From assembly GCF_000516985.1 (NCBI RefSeq), contig NW_006917096.1, positions 3,271,606-3,335,605 of the forward strand: DNA of 64,000 bases, given 5' to 3'. This DNA is from Pestalotiopsis fici W106-1 (taxonomy: Eukaryota; Ascomycota; Sordariomycetes; Amphisphaeriales; Sporocadaceae). The position numbers were made by a program, and so were the translations under genes. Below the pieces are notes generated by a model, which saw only the letters and a program-made list of their open reading frames with translations, was not told where the DNA came from and searched no databases. How positions within the stretch are numbered: position 1 is the first letter of the stretch; each line of letters begins with the position of its first letter. This document shows, piece after piece, positions 36,727-48,891 of this stretch.

Positions 36727-39700
36727 GGAGAGGAAACGTTGGAAAAGTGCTATGATCTGCCGTCTGATGACGACGAAGACAGACAGCGCGCCGCTTACTG
36801 TCACAAATCTCCAAGAGTATCCACCGCATTGACGTCTAATGTTGTAAATAGTTGTCAAGAACAGTTCAGACGAAAGAATTTTCCTTTCTTTCTTGTCTAT
36901 TGATTTTATTGATTGCAATTCAATATAAATTTATTGGTTCCGTTATAGTGCGGAATTGGCATATTTAGTTGCGGGGATCAAAGCGCCGCCAGTTGTCGTT
37001 GAAGATTTATAGAATCCACACGATGCGCGTCCGGACAGACAATCCGGGCATCCGTTGGTGGTTTTCGTTTTTTTTTTCTGGGGCAATTGTGGAAGAAGGG
37101 AATATCTTATTTGGCTTCTTCGCGAGTTCGTCTCCCGAAGTTCGATACTCAATAGACCCCGGCCTTCCGCACGGGGAGGCTGTGCGTAGTGTAGAAAATA
37201 GCAGAGCCTCCGTTCTTGACCCCCCCTCTTGTCTCCCGTGGCTAAGCCGCAAATAGGTTTGCGCATGAATTTGCAACTTTACTGCATATATGCTTTTGTT
37301 CTAGAGGTGTCCACAGAAGATATTGAAGCATTCCATGGCCTCGTAAAAGAACATGACCCCGGAGATGAAATAGTTGCATTATTGAAAGTCGTTGTTGACA
37401 GCGGCCCAGAGAAACTTTTTGGGGACAGAGTCCGATCTTGACCGAGAACGAAGAGAGGCAGTCTCCCAATCTTCCCCTGCTGGCAATGGACTGCTTGACT
37501 GCTCTCCGACACCCCCCGGGCAGAGACAGCCAGACTTGAACTCCACAATTTCTGGTCTTAATTGTGGCCCTGAAAAGGTCCGTGTAATGTACACTACTTG
37601 CATCGATTGAGCAACGCTATTAGTTAGTATAGGCTTAGCATCGTGAAAAGAGACAGACACCACTTGCCCGGCCGTTACCGTTACCGTTATGACGCGTGCT
37701 ATATGGCAATTTCGTGATGCTTGCCTTGCCCACCGAGAAGAAACGCCCCATATACCAAGAAAATAGGCACGATGCAACTCTTCCTCGTGTTGGTTTCAAG
37801 GACCAGACCCAATACTAGTAACCTGTAGTTGAGAAGGTATCTTTTTTTTGCGCTCGCGCGCGCGTGTTCGAGGCCTCGAAGTGGGAAACAAGAGCAGCCA
37901 GCCCCCCGTCGGTTCCCGTCTTCCGCGATGAATCGGGGCGACCCCGTAGTGGAGGCCAGAAGCCAGAATGCGCGCGTCGCATTTGCAGCATGTTTGGATA
38001 TCTGGGTCCTGTCACCCCTTATAGCAGGACCTCGTTGATCTAGTATATGCATAGCGTTGACAGCTGCAGCATGGCAACATGGGTTCTCATGAGATTATTC
38101 TGGGGCTCAACCGTATTCTTCTCTTTTTGCGTACTAGTTGAGAGTTTCGTGAAAACGTGTCAAGAGACTAGAAAGTGTCAGGTAGAGAGAAACACCCTGC
38201 TGCTTCTGCGTCTTCTCGTCCTTTGCGGGGACCGGTCACCAGTCTTGTCAAAGTCAAACGGCAGACAGCTGGTTTTTGACTCCATTCGAGGGCCCTGTCT
38301 GGCGCCCCCCTGGGCTCGTTTCAGCGCTGCAAAGAAAATCATTAAGTAGACAGCTGAACCCGGCCGAGACTGTAGTAGGTAGGGGCAGGCGTTGGCGTCG
38401 AATAGAGAGCGGGCGTTCTTTTTTTGTTTCCATTTCTTCACACCAAAAAAGTAGCAGGCAGGGCAAGGACGGAAATGGTGCATGGCCGATCATGTCCCTT
38501 CTTCGACACGTGGGAAGAGTAATTGATGTGTCATCGCGTAGGTCCACAGAGTTCCACTTGGAACCTGCGTAACGACGAGAATAAAAAAAAATCGAAAATT
38601 AAAAGTCTGCATATGGCAGAGACCAAGGTACGTACGAAATACGTCAGCCTCGAAAGAGGATATGGCTTCCGATGTGTGTAGTAGCAGTGTGAAGTAAGCC
38701 GAGAGCAGATGCCGTTGTTGCGGCCAGGACAATGGGCAACAGGCATGACACCCATGAGGGAGAGACGATGTGGGTGTACAAGGTGATAATAATACTATCA
38801 ACAACGGTGGGATGGTCTCTACCTTATCGAATCATATTACCTCAACGAGGTTCAATATGTGTTTGGCCCCTCGTCGCAACAGTGCAAGTTGTATGTACAT
38901 GAACTGATAGATGATTGATCAGTGACCTCATGAGGCACGGACTGGCCAGTTTGCCTTGAGGTATTTGGAGAAACAAACCACACACATACATGCGAAGTGC
39001 ATTCTGTAGTTGGGTTACGAACGAGGGTTGAATGTCGAATGGGTGGTTGGTTTTCTTTCCTCTAGGGTGGATGGAAAGAAACTTCATGGTTGGTTGGTTG
39101 GAGAGTGATGGGTGGATGTCCAGAAAGAGCAATACTTGGACATACTCTGTACACACACATACATAATACGATATACCACACGCACATATCGAAAGCCTTG
39201 TCCCTTCCTTTCTTCCAAAGCAAGCAATAGGTGTAGGGCACAGAATACAGAGACTGTGCACACGGGAAAGCACAGATCGGCGGCAGCCGCACCTTGTTGC
39301 CAGCCGGGGCGCTGCTTGGTGTGGCTCACAAATATACAGGTTGACAGGGGATTTCCTTACAGGATATGTATTATGTATTTTACCTCCACAGCAGAAGACT
39401 GCATGTCCGGTGTGCAGGTACATGGTATGTAATGAGCTCTGTGCACTACTCAAGCTTACATACCTACTATGCAGTATGTAACTACATACTACAAGCAGCA
39501 CTGAGACCAAGGCAGGTACCTGGCTACCTACCTAGCTAGCACTCCAAGGTATACATATATAACCTTGCCTTTTTAGCTGCCAGCCTAGGCTCGCCCTGAA
39601 CGAGGATTGGCCTAGGCTAAAATCGTGGCAAGCCAATTCGGGCCTTCCAGGCTAAAATTGAGGTGCATATCTGACCCGTTATATAGCCTTCTAGTGTACT

Positions 39701-40842
39701 ACTTTACTACTTACTACTCGCCAGGCTTTTTTGCACCTCGGCAGGCTCTTTTGGAGCGTGCGAGTGACCAGGGATTGATTAACACTGACTGGCTGACGGA
39801 TTGATTGCAAGATGATGGCCTTGGGACTTTTCGAAAAAAGGACGTGCCGGGTCGTTGGAAGATGAGATGAAAGGGAAATAAACCAAGTTCTGATGAAATA
39901 AGAACAGGCTTTCTGTCATATGGGATGAATAGCGTATCGGATTGAGATGATGTGTCGAAAATTAATAATGGACCGAGCTCGGATAGAGGAGACAGGGCAG
40001 CAGAGGAACCTGACAAGTCTTCGGCAGGGCATGTGAAGGCAGCGTGGCGGGCATGGCCAGGTAGCTCGTAGATTGCGGGGTAAGCTCGCGAATGAGCTGA
40101 GATGAAAGAAGAACGAGCACCGTCTCAAGGGGTTGATGCTGGAGTAGGTATTTTGCGGTCGGCCGGAGAAGTTGCCTTGTCCGTCTCGTCTCTTGTCTGT
40201 ATGGGATACGGCCGACAAGCCCAATAACTTGGTAGTTCCGGCCGCAGAAGCTTATTCGTACGGCTGCCCCTCAAGGAGGAGTGATCATGTCGAGACCATC
40301 AAGTCTTGGCTCTAATCTCTAGGGTATGTACCTAGACATGGGACTTGGAGTAGATAGGTAGGTAGGTAGTTAGTTTACTGCAGAACTTGGACTTGCTGGT
40401 TTGGAGAAAGGGGACCTCGGGATGAGGGAGAGGATGAGGAGGAGGAGAAGCAAGCTCTCTGTCTGGTGGAAAGTTCTTGACAAAACAAAAAAACTCCGCG
40501 GACTATTGACTCGGAGGATGCCCGTCGGCATTAGGAACAATTGCTTGGTAGGTTCATGGCTGTCTATCCATATGGCCGGTCAAATATGTCGCGCAAGTCT
40601 CTGGCTAATTCAGACAAGTTGGAATTTAGTTGTGACGATTGTCTAGGATTGATCGACGGGCAAAATCAGTTACATTGAATGTTGGTGGCTGTGGAAGGCC
40701 CCCATCTGCATGACCTATGTATGTAGTATGTAGTTAGTTGTTGGTGACCAACTTGCCAGCCACATGTGTGAACGCCTCCAGGGTAACAAACATTCGAGTA
40801 GGTTATGTGTTAGATTGTATGCGACCAGAAGGTAGCCTCTCT

Positions 40843-40864
40843 GGGGGGGGGGGGGGGGGGGGGG
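40843..40864. repeat. G22 homopolymer
   Basis: Twenty-two consecutive G, an unusually long run, in an intergenic region. Confidence 0.9.
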
Positions 40865-43800
40865 CTGAGTTTGATGCTGCAGATAATGCGTCTCAACTCA
40901 AAGGACATTGCATTTACTCCTGATACAACGAGAATCTTATGCCTGGACGAGATACCGGATCGGCGCTTGGAATATCTCTCTCTGGAACCTTGCCTTATGC
41001 TTTATTAGAACTAACTGCCTGCCAAAAGTCACAACATGTGCTGAAAATAAACGGATCTGCTTGTCGCCTATCGAAGACGAGAGATAAGCTTACTACTTCG
41101 CCAATTTACCAGCGCGTTTGGCACTATGCAGATTTGGTCTATCGCACAGGGACGAACAATAGATGCGCATGTGCCAGAAGATTTGATGGTTAACGATTTT
41201 GCGACCTATCTGTCATTCTGTCTGTGACTTTTACCTAACATTACCTACCTACCTACTTTACCTTTACCTACATGCGAGGTAGCATGTAATCGCCTCCAGC
41301 GCTCTGGGCACGAGTTAAGCTCAGCATGACCGACCCTCAGCGTCGTGTTCGGAGATATTCTTCATGTAGCTAAGGGAGCTCTGCCGCGGGAAAATCACAC
41401 AGAAAGCTGGGTAACAGAGAGCGACACCCTAGCAATAGCCTAGCAATAGCCTAGCTCTCAAGGCGGCGAGCTGCTACCCTCTGGTAGCTTTGCCCCTGGC
41501 ACACCTGGTGCCGTGGGTGGTTAGGCTGGTAGCATCGGCAGCATTCTTGTCTGCCCCAGTGCCATGTTCTGCCCATAGATTCATTTTGCCCCCTCCAGGT
41601 CCAGGTCCATTGATGCGAGTAACGTTTAGTCGGCCTTAGATAATGCGGGAGGAGCCTTGTTGATCTTGTAAAGGAGGGTCACTAGCCGCATCCTTTACCG
41701 CGTTCTAGTGGGCGTTGGCGAGCTGCAACTGCCTTGTTGGGGGCCTCCACCGAACTCTGAGCCCCTCGCTGCTTCTGAGCACCCACTCTAGCCATTCAAA
41801 CCCTCGACGAAGGAACCGCACGACATTGGATCCCATGATGCTTGGCCATCAATCTGATGTCTTGTCTCTCTCTATCCCTCATCTTCTCTCTCTATCTTTG
41901 TCTCTCTGGGCATATGCAAGATAGAGGAGATACCTCGTCCGAAGTATTGAATGTACCGTTGGTGCCGGTCTCCAGGCGTGCAGCTTCTTAAAACAGTTAC
42001 GCTCAAAACTTTGTTTTTTTTGTCCTGCTCCCGTCGGCTGTGCCTATCTTTATCTCATCTGCCTGCTTAATTGCGAGCAACTAATTGTTACTTCACGTTT
42101 TGGCGCTCTGTCTCTTTCGGCAGCGACCACCCACTGTCAACATCCTCCCACCCCCGGACTGCTGGTCTTTTTTGGCGGCGACAACACCACATCTCACTCG
42201 ATCAAGATCTGCCGGCGTCCGCCGCCCGGCCCCTGCCTGAGGCTCATGCCGTTGCCGTCTTGTCGTTGTTGCTATTGTTATTTCGCTTCTTTCTCTGCGG
42301 CGGCGTCCTCTTCGTCGTCGTCATGCTCTCATCCACTTTGACTCAGTTCCTATGCTCGTTTCCTTCTTCCTTGGCCGTCGATCACCCGAGTACGATATAC
42401 ATACTGTACTCTTTGTGACGGGGGGAGAAAAAGTGCATATTACTTGCATGTCGCTCGCTTCCATTGGCCAACATTGACAAGTCCTCCAATCACCGTAGAG
42501 AGATGCGCGACCGTGGGCGGAGTATCTGTCCCTGTGCCTGGAATCCTGGAAGCAGAACAGTGCATCCTGAGTGTGTTGGAGCCAGCCCTGGTCGCCGCTG
42601 GAGCGAAATGGGCCGAAGATCCTTGGGCTGGGTTTAAGATACACACACCTAACCACCAATACCTATACTACCAAGCCTACCTCACAGCGCTGCCGTCTGC
42701 ACAGCTCACGGCTCCTGCAAGCATCACAGCCGGTTGCCCCGCATCACTTCTTGTTTTTGTTCGCACACCATGGGCCAGGTCCATATTTGCCTCGTACTCG
42801 TTGTCAAGTCTGAAGAGAATGTTCTGCTAAAAACAGCACTCGGCGAGCTGCCCAAACCAACATGAGCGTGCGGCTTCATTGCCGTGTCGACTCAACAGAG
42901 CCTTCTTGGATCATGTAGTGCATGCCCAGGAGCTGGGGCTCTACCTACTGTGTAGCTTTTCAAAGAGCGTCCTTGCATGTACATACCTACTTTGCAGATG
43001 TTGCTGCAGGTTCCATCTGTGACTGTCCGCTGCTGCAGAGTCACTGGCAGCCTGCTTTCTCCATACAGACTGGCTGCTTCTACTTCTGGACAGCGCCTTG
43101 TGACTGAAGTAACACCACCAGCGAACCGAGAAGAGTTCGGCATCTGCATCTTGGGAATTGTCACCACTAGGCCTTGCTCAGCACTCCATATCACTTCAGC
43201 AAGCAAGCAGGCGGGCATCAGGCAGGCAAAGGCAGGCAAGCTCGATCGACAATCGTCCGCAATCAATCGCCTTGCCTCAGGGCTCAGGGTTTGCTCAGGT
43301 AGAGCTTCAGGTGGCGCCGACCCCCAAACCTCGCTCTTGAACCATGATCCCATCTCGTTTGCTAGCGGGCTTCTGTTGTAACCGAGCCTCAAGCGGAGCC
43401 CTAAGGGGACAAGGCTTACCTTGGGCCCTGGTCGCCCCCTGACCCATAGTAGGGTCGCGGAACATCTACCACCTAGCGTTCGGAAATCAGGGCCTGGAAT
43501 TCGAAAGCCACGATTCACATATCGCGACTGTGGAAATTGCAAACCATCTGCCACGCTTTTACTATGGAAGACTTTCCTCGATTGCCGACCTCGCACAGCA
43601 TTTGCGACTAGTAGTTGACGCGCACTGACTGATCGAGGCCTGCATTCGTCCCCTCATTGAGTGAACCTTCTCTCACATGTAGCCGCCATTTGGCGATAAG
43701 ACGAAACCATTGCGGGACGAACGAAGGGATGATCGCAGTCTCCCAAGTACTTTTCTGGAATGCAAGTCGTGAAGGGGAACAGGCCTCGAGTCTCGACACT

Positions 43801-46800
43801 CCCATCATTCGCCGCCGCCTCACATACTGGTTAAGGATCCCTGATATATTTTCTGGTTTGCAACAGGATCATTCAGCAGAGCCTTACTGGTTCTGGCTCG
43901 GTCAAGGTGGCCGTTGCTCGATCGAGTTGCGCCTCTAAGCATGGACAACGGTCTTCGTACGAAATCGAGTCTCCCGGCCGGAGACGATATCTCGAAGTGG
44001 GTTAGAGCCTCCTGTGGGGGGCCTGCAAGTTCCTGATCTAAGACGCCGTTGTGGGACAATAAGGACAAGCCCGTACCAGATCAGCATTCTTTGTCATTGA
44101 TGAGTAAAATATCGATGAGACGCTCATTAGGAAAAACGGTTTGGACATTCCAGAGGTGGTAGCGAAGGCAGGGTTCACTCGAATTTGCTTCTTGCTGCCA
44201 CACGCACAGAGAGTCAGCCACGACATTGAGGTCTGTTTCTTGTCAGGTCCTTTTTTCATTGTTCTTGACATCCCAGAGCATCTCCAGCCGCGCGTTTCAA
44301 CGGCGGATCGGTTTGTTTCCGACCCTTCGGAGCCTCATCAACGCTCGGGGACATAATTCTAGGAACACAGCAATCTGCCGCGGATCTCAGGTACCTTGCT
44401 CTGTAGGGCCTTGCCCGAGATCTCCCCTTTGCCCAAACGTCATAATAAAGACATGGGTTTCGTCTTCACATGCTTTGCAACTGTAAGATGCGGAAATGAG
44501 GCTTCTATAGCCCACCGACTGGTCATGACTCAGTATAGCCTGAGTTTCCAGCAAAATGGTATCGATCACAAATTCAACCTTGCTGCCGAACTAATCCAAG
44601 GCATCACGACACTAGCTCGCTTGCCGGAGTGCCGCGATGCAGATACGTATAGCCTTTTGCTCAGGATCCTTCTTCTGTGTGGTTGCACACGAGCAAAAGC
44701 AGGCATTCCAATTTGAGAAGATTTCTCGACACGAGTGATATCGAGCACTTGGCGCTCCAGAAGGGCAAGGTTGCTCAGTAATGGCAGGGGCTAGTATGTG
44801 GTTTGAGGTATAACAGCCAACCACATATAGCCTTAACTCAGGTACTATATGGCCATGGAAGAGCTTGATTTCATTTCGGCTTGCGTCTCGGTCTTTATCC
44901 CTACTGGACACGACTTTACTGTAGGCCACATATCAACAAATACCCGCACTCGTCATTCGGCCGTGGCTGGCGATGTTCAACATGAGATGAGGTGCTACTC
45001 ATGTGGGTTTGCTCGCCGTAGAACCAGGTAAAGAAGAAATTCTTGCCCAATACTTTATGCTGGCTTACACATGCGCTATTAATCGCTTTGCGCATTTCTT
45101 TGCCAGACAGAAGGTGTTGGTGCCAATGCCATCATGGTCAAGCCAGGTCTAGAACGGATCCTTCCCGCATCCCGCCCTGTCCCATATGCCCTGTTGTGAA
45201 TGCGAGACTGACATCAGCAAGGAAGACGTGCAGAAAATCATCGACTCCTTTTGGACGCTATCGACATTTGAGCCAATCATGCCACACCAGTTCGAACCTG
45301 TAGAATCAGGGGACTCTTCGACTCCTGACTGCCGTGAACGGTTGAACCCACCGTGCGCACCGCAGCGATGACCCCAGATGATCTTCGTCGAGGCAGAAAA
45401 TATCCGGCATCCAACGCCCCTGACCAGTCGCCCCGGTCAGGCCCACGTATTGGGTGGGGTGTAGTGTGAGCTTAAACAGCTCCTCAAGAAAATATCATAC
45501 GACTATTCATCACTACTTGGTCTATCACTATTCTCCTGGTTGTCCATCAATTATGATATTTTTCCCAAGGGAAAAAAGAATTGTGCAAGTGTGCATGAAT
45601 GTTTTGCGTCACAAAAATAAGCTCCGTGGAGACTGCCACGAGGCCAGGACTCTTGACTGAAGGTCATCCGGCTTCCGGCGGACGTGATGCACACCTTTGG
45701 GAGAAGGTGGGTGTGCAGGGCCATGTTCAATATGAATTTGCATCATGCCGCGTCAAGGCAGATGCTATTTTAATCATTGCTACGTCTATTTCCGTGGTCG
45801 ACCGCCGCCGGCTTCGACGATCGACTTGGGAAATTGTCCTTACGGAGCTCGACCGAGATTTAGGAGGCTTCCTTTCTGACTCTCGGAATGAACAAATCCT
45901 ATAGCCCACTCGGTCATTGCACAGGGCTACACAGAGTTGTGACTATTGCTGACGTGCCGTTGCGGGCAGACCTGGACGTATGTACTACCTACTTGCGCAT
46001 CCAATCAGGCAATAAGCAAGCCGGGGTCTTGGCAACCGTTGTGGCTGCTGTATCGAATCGATGCATATACACCAACCATACCTAAGAAGAGCTGCTTGTG
46101 TGCTCCGAACAAAGTCCAGCCACTCGAGTGCGAGCATTCTTGGTCCTCGATATGCCTGACCAAGCCCTACGATTTGCGATGGGCGTGTGGCGCTTCGAGC
46201 ACTCGCTTGTGGATCTAGATTCAGGCACCTTGACCCAAATGGGGAATGTGATATAGAAACTGGGGGAGTGGCTCTGCTATCGGGCCTGCAGCTCAGTCAA
46301 GCGCTCTCACCCTTTTGCCGATACGCTACAGTTGCCTGATCAGTCCAGTCAGAAGCCTTTGGCGCGATGACGCATGATTACCCATGGATAACTCTTACCT
46401 ACGCCATACTCAGTATTGTCGCCAACATAAGTCTTTACCCACCGTCCGTACAGGGCAGTTGTGCATTCACATTTATTTGTTGATTACGTACAGGATGTCT
46501 AATCGACTTGGCCGTGCTAGACGAGCTCGCTCTCATGGCTCCTCGCTCGCTCGCTCCAGCATCGAGGAGGAAGTAGGAGGCCATGCTTTCTTTCCCAAGC
46601 TCTTTGTTCCATTATAGCGGTCTTAATGCCAACGTCTACCCGGTTTTGGTCTCTAATTACCGACTGTTGCTGCGGCGCGGTAGCCACAAGATCCATCAGC
46701 ATTGACAGGTCGTTCACAGAGATTGGGAAAATTTAGAAGAAAGAAAATACACACCTCTTCTCATAAAATAGTGGCTACTTTGAGAAGAAAAAAAAAACTA

Positions 46801-48861
46801 GGATCTACTACCGCTCCCCGAACGCCCTTCGGTACAAGTTGCTAACTAGCAAAGCGCCTGTCTTCCGGTCTGCCAGTCTGCCTCTGCGACCTGTGCTCTG
46901 GTCTGCTCTCGAAGCGAGCTTACTGGGTCCCCGCCGGTAGACCCCTGACCCTAGTCCGTGGGCAATCTCGTCAACCGATTCCCTCCACCCGCCGTTGAAT
47001 CCTTGCTCGCGCCATACATAGTACACACCACTTACACACCCTATTTCCGCCTTCTCTCTATGTATCTCTCTCTTTCTCTCTCTTCATCGGCGCCTGTGCC
47101 CAACGGCTTTTCTGGAATAATTGCGGGACCTCCACCGTCGGAGCATTTAGCTAACTAATCAGAGCTCAAGGGTTGGGGGCCAGGGCCTGGCATTAAGGAA
47201 GGGAGGGGGGCCAAGGGAAAGAGGGTGGTCCTACTTCTTACCTTTGTCCTTGCCCTGGCCGACGACAGACATAGTAGTATGGACGACTCCTCTTGCGGAC
47301 CCCATCTGTGAACAACTCCAGGTTCAATCGCTCGATGGCCCCGTCCCTCCATTCTGAAAGACCCATGTCTCCCATCTGACCCCTACCTGCCTTCTATGTA
47401 CTTCGTCCCTCACCACCCACATGTGTTTAGAACGTAGGTAAGGTAGTGAGTGAATGAACCTTTGCCGTAAGTAGTTTGTTTTGCCTGTGCTCCTCCTCCT
47501 CCTCGTCCCCTCCTCCCCTACACTACGTACATTCCCCCACTGTCTCTTTACCTTACCATACCCTATAGTCATGTAACGCAGTTTGGCCTGGTCCTGCAGT
47601 CGCTGCTGAATTATTTTTTTTTGTTTCTCCTCCTCTTTTACTCGAACTAGGTACCCAGGTACTGTACTTCTGTGCAAGTCCCCTCCCCTTCCCCTTCTTG
47701 CCTACCCTGGTCCGGCGGCCGGCAGAGAGAAGAAGAAGAAGACGACCAGAGGTTAGCAGCTCATATGGGTGGATTAGCCATGGATGATACATGTGTACAC
47801 TTCTCGTCCCATGTCGTCAACGGGGGAAAGGCTTGAAAAGAAATAATAAGTCGAGATCGCCTGCAACCATTTGTAAGTTGCTACTGCTGCAATAAATTTC
47901 AACGCATCTGCTGCTGCACGCCGGCCACAAGATCGCATTAAAGAACCAACAATACATACTACCAAAGGACCAACGGCATACGTAATTATTTTGAGCAAGC
48001 AGCGGTTGCAATTAGTAGCAGCATCCCACAACCACAGCGTCTACCTGAATCCCAAGTCACCTTCTTCACCCACTCCCTTGGCGTTCCAGGCGGAAGGGTA
48101 CCTACCAAAGGCTCGCAAGATCTTTAACGTCGTACTGAGATATCGAGGTGCCGAGAAACGATACAAGCCGTGTACCATCCCGGTGCCCTTGCCAGATCAT
48201 CTGCTCGCCTCCGTCTCCTTCCCAGTCTGGTTGCACGCATGCACTGTGGTCAAAAAGCTGGCACTCACCACGCGGTAGTCGCTTTTTAGACCCAGAACCC
48301 AGATAGAGACACTTTCTTTCTCACTGGAAACCTGGACCTAGCAGAACGGCCCTGGGCTATTGGATTTCTCGCAACCTTTCGCCGAACCACCCCCCGGGAC
48401 GTTATACATCCATCCTCGACGTGGGACCCAGCAATATTGTACAACAGCCAGACAGCCAGCCAGACAGACAGACAGCCGGGCACAGACAGAGAGAGTGAGA
48501 GCCGTTGTGACTATTACGGCACACGCCCACACGCCCACCCTCCCCCTTCCTAGCCGCTCGTTCATATCTAGCGTTAGCCTCCTTCACCCTCACCTCCATA
48601 AAGTACATGCACAACCTTCAACCTCACCTTTGATTTTCATTCTCTCCCCTGACTCGCCCTCTCTTGCGTAATCCTCTCCAACTGTCCTCCTCTTGGATCG
48701 GATCGACGAACCAACGCAAGAAGGGTGTTTCGGTTGAATCTTGAAAAGGACAACACTTTGCCATCCTCCAGGTCAACAAAGACAGCCTTTCTCCTGTAGG
48801 AGGACAACCTCTCGATCACCTCTTTCTTTCAGGATTTTCCGGAGCCCCTTTTGGAAATAGT

Positions 48862-48891
48862 ATGCTCCCATGTCCGCCACAGCGACGTTAA
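48862..48891 (+). promoter_or_regulatory. Short uORF overlapping the VIB-1-like start
   Basis: ATG at 48862 opens a nine-codon frame (MLPCPPQRR) ending at TAA 48889-48891. It overlaps the first main-frame ATG (48870) in another frame. It could lower initiation at 48870 and favour the next in-frame ATG at 48900, which has a strong context (ACCATGG). The sequence is certain; function is inferred. Confidence 0.5.

Larger units (their letters stand above)
35532..48869. other. 13.3-kb region without a supportable gene, upstream of the VIB-1-like gene
   Basis: I found no ORF or spliced set of ORFs that resembles a known protein. Contents include a T17 run (36710-36726), a G22 run (40843-40864), TACCTA/TAGGTA-type repeats near 39512-39540, 40352-40372 and 41243-41275, a string of interrupted coding-like ORFs at 43.6-46.6 kb, and CT-rich leader-like sequence at 47.0-48.8 kb. 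No tRNA or rRNA and no recognisable transposon ends. The 3' few kilobases are probably the promoter and long 5' leader of the transcription factor gene. Confidence 0.5.

Noticed and set aside
38842..39510. 222-codon minus-strand ORF
   Set aside because: Cys/His/Ser-rich composition from repetitive CA/TG-rich DNA, no domain, and no splice partners or conserved start.
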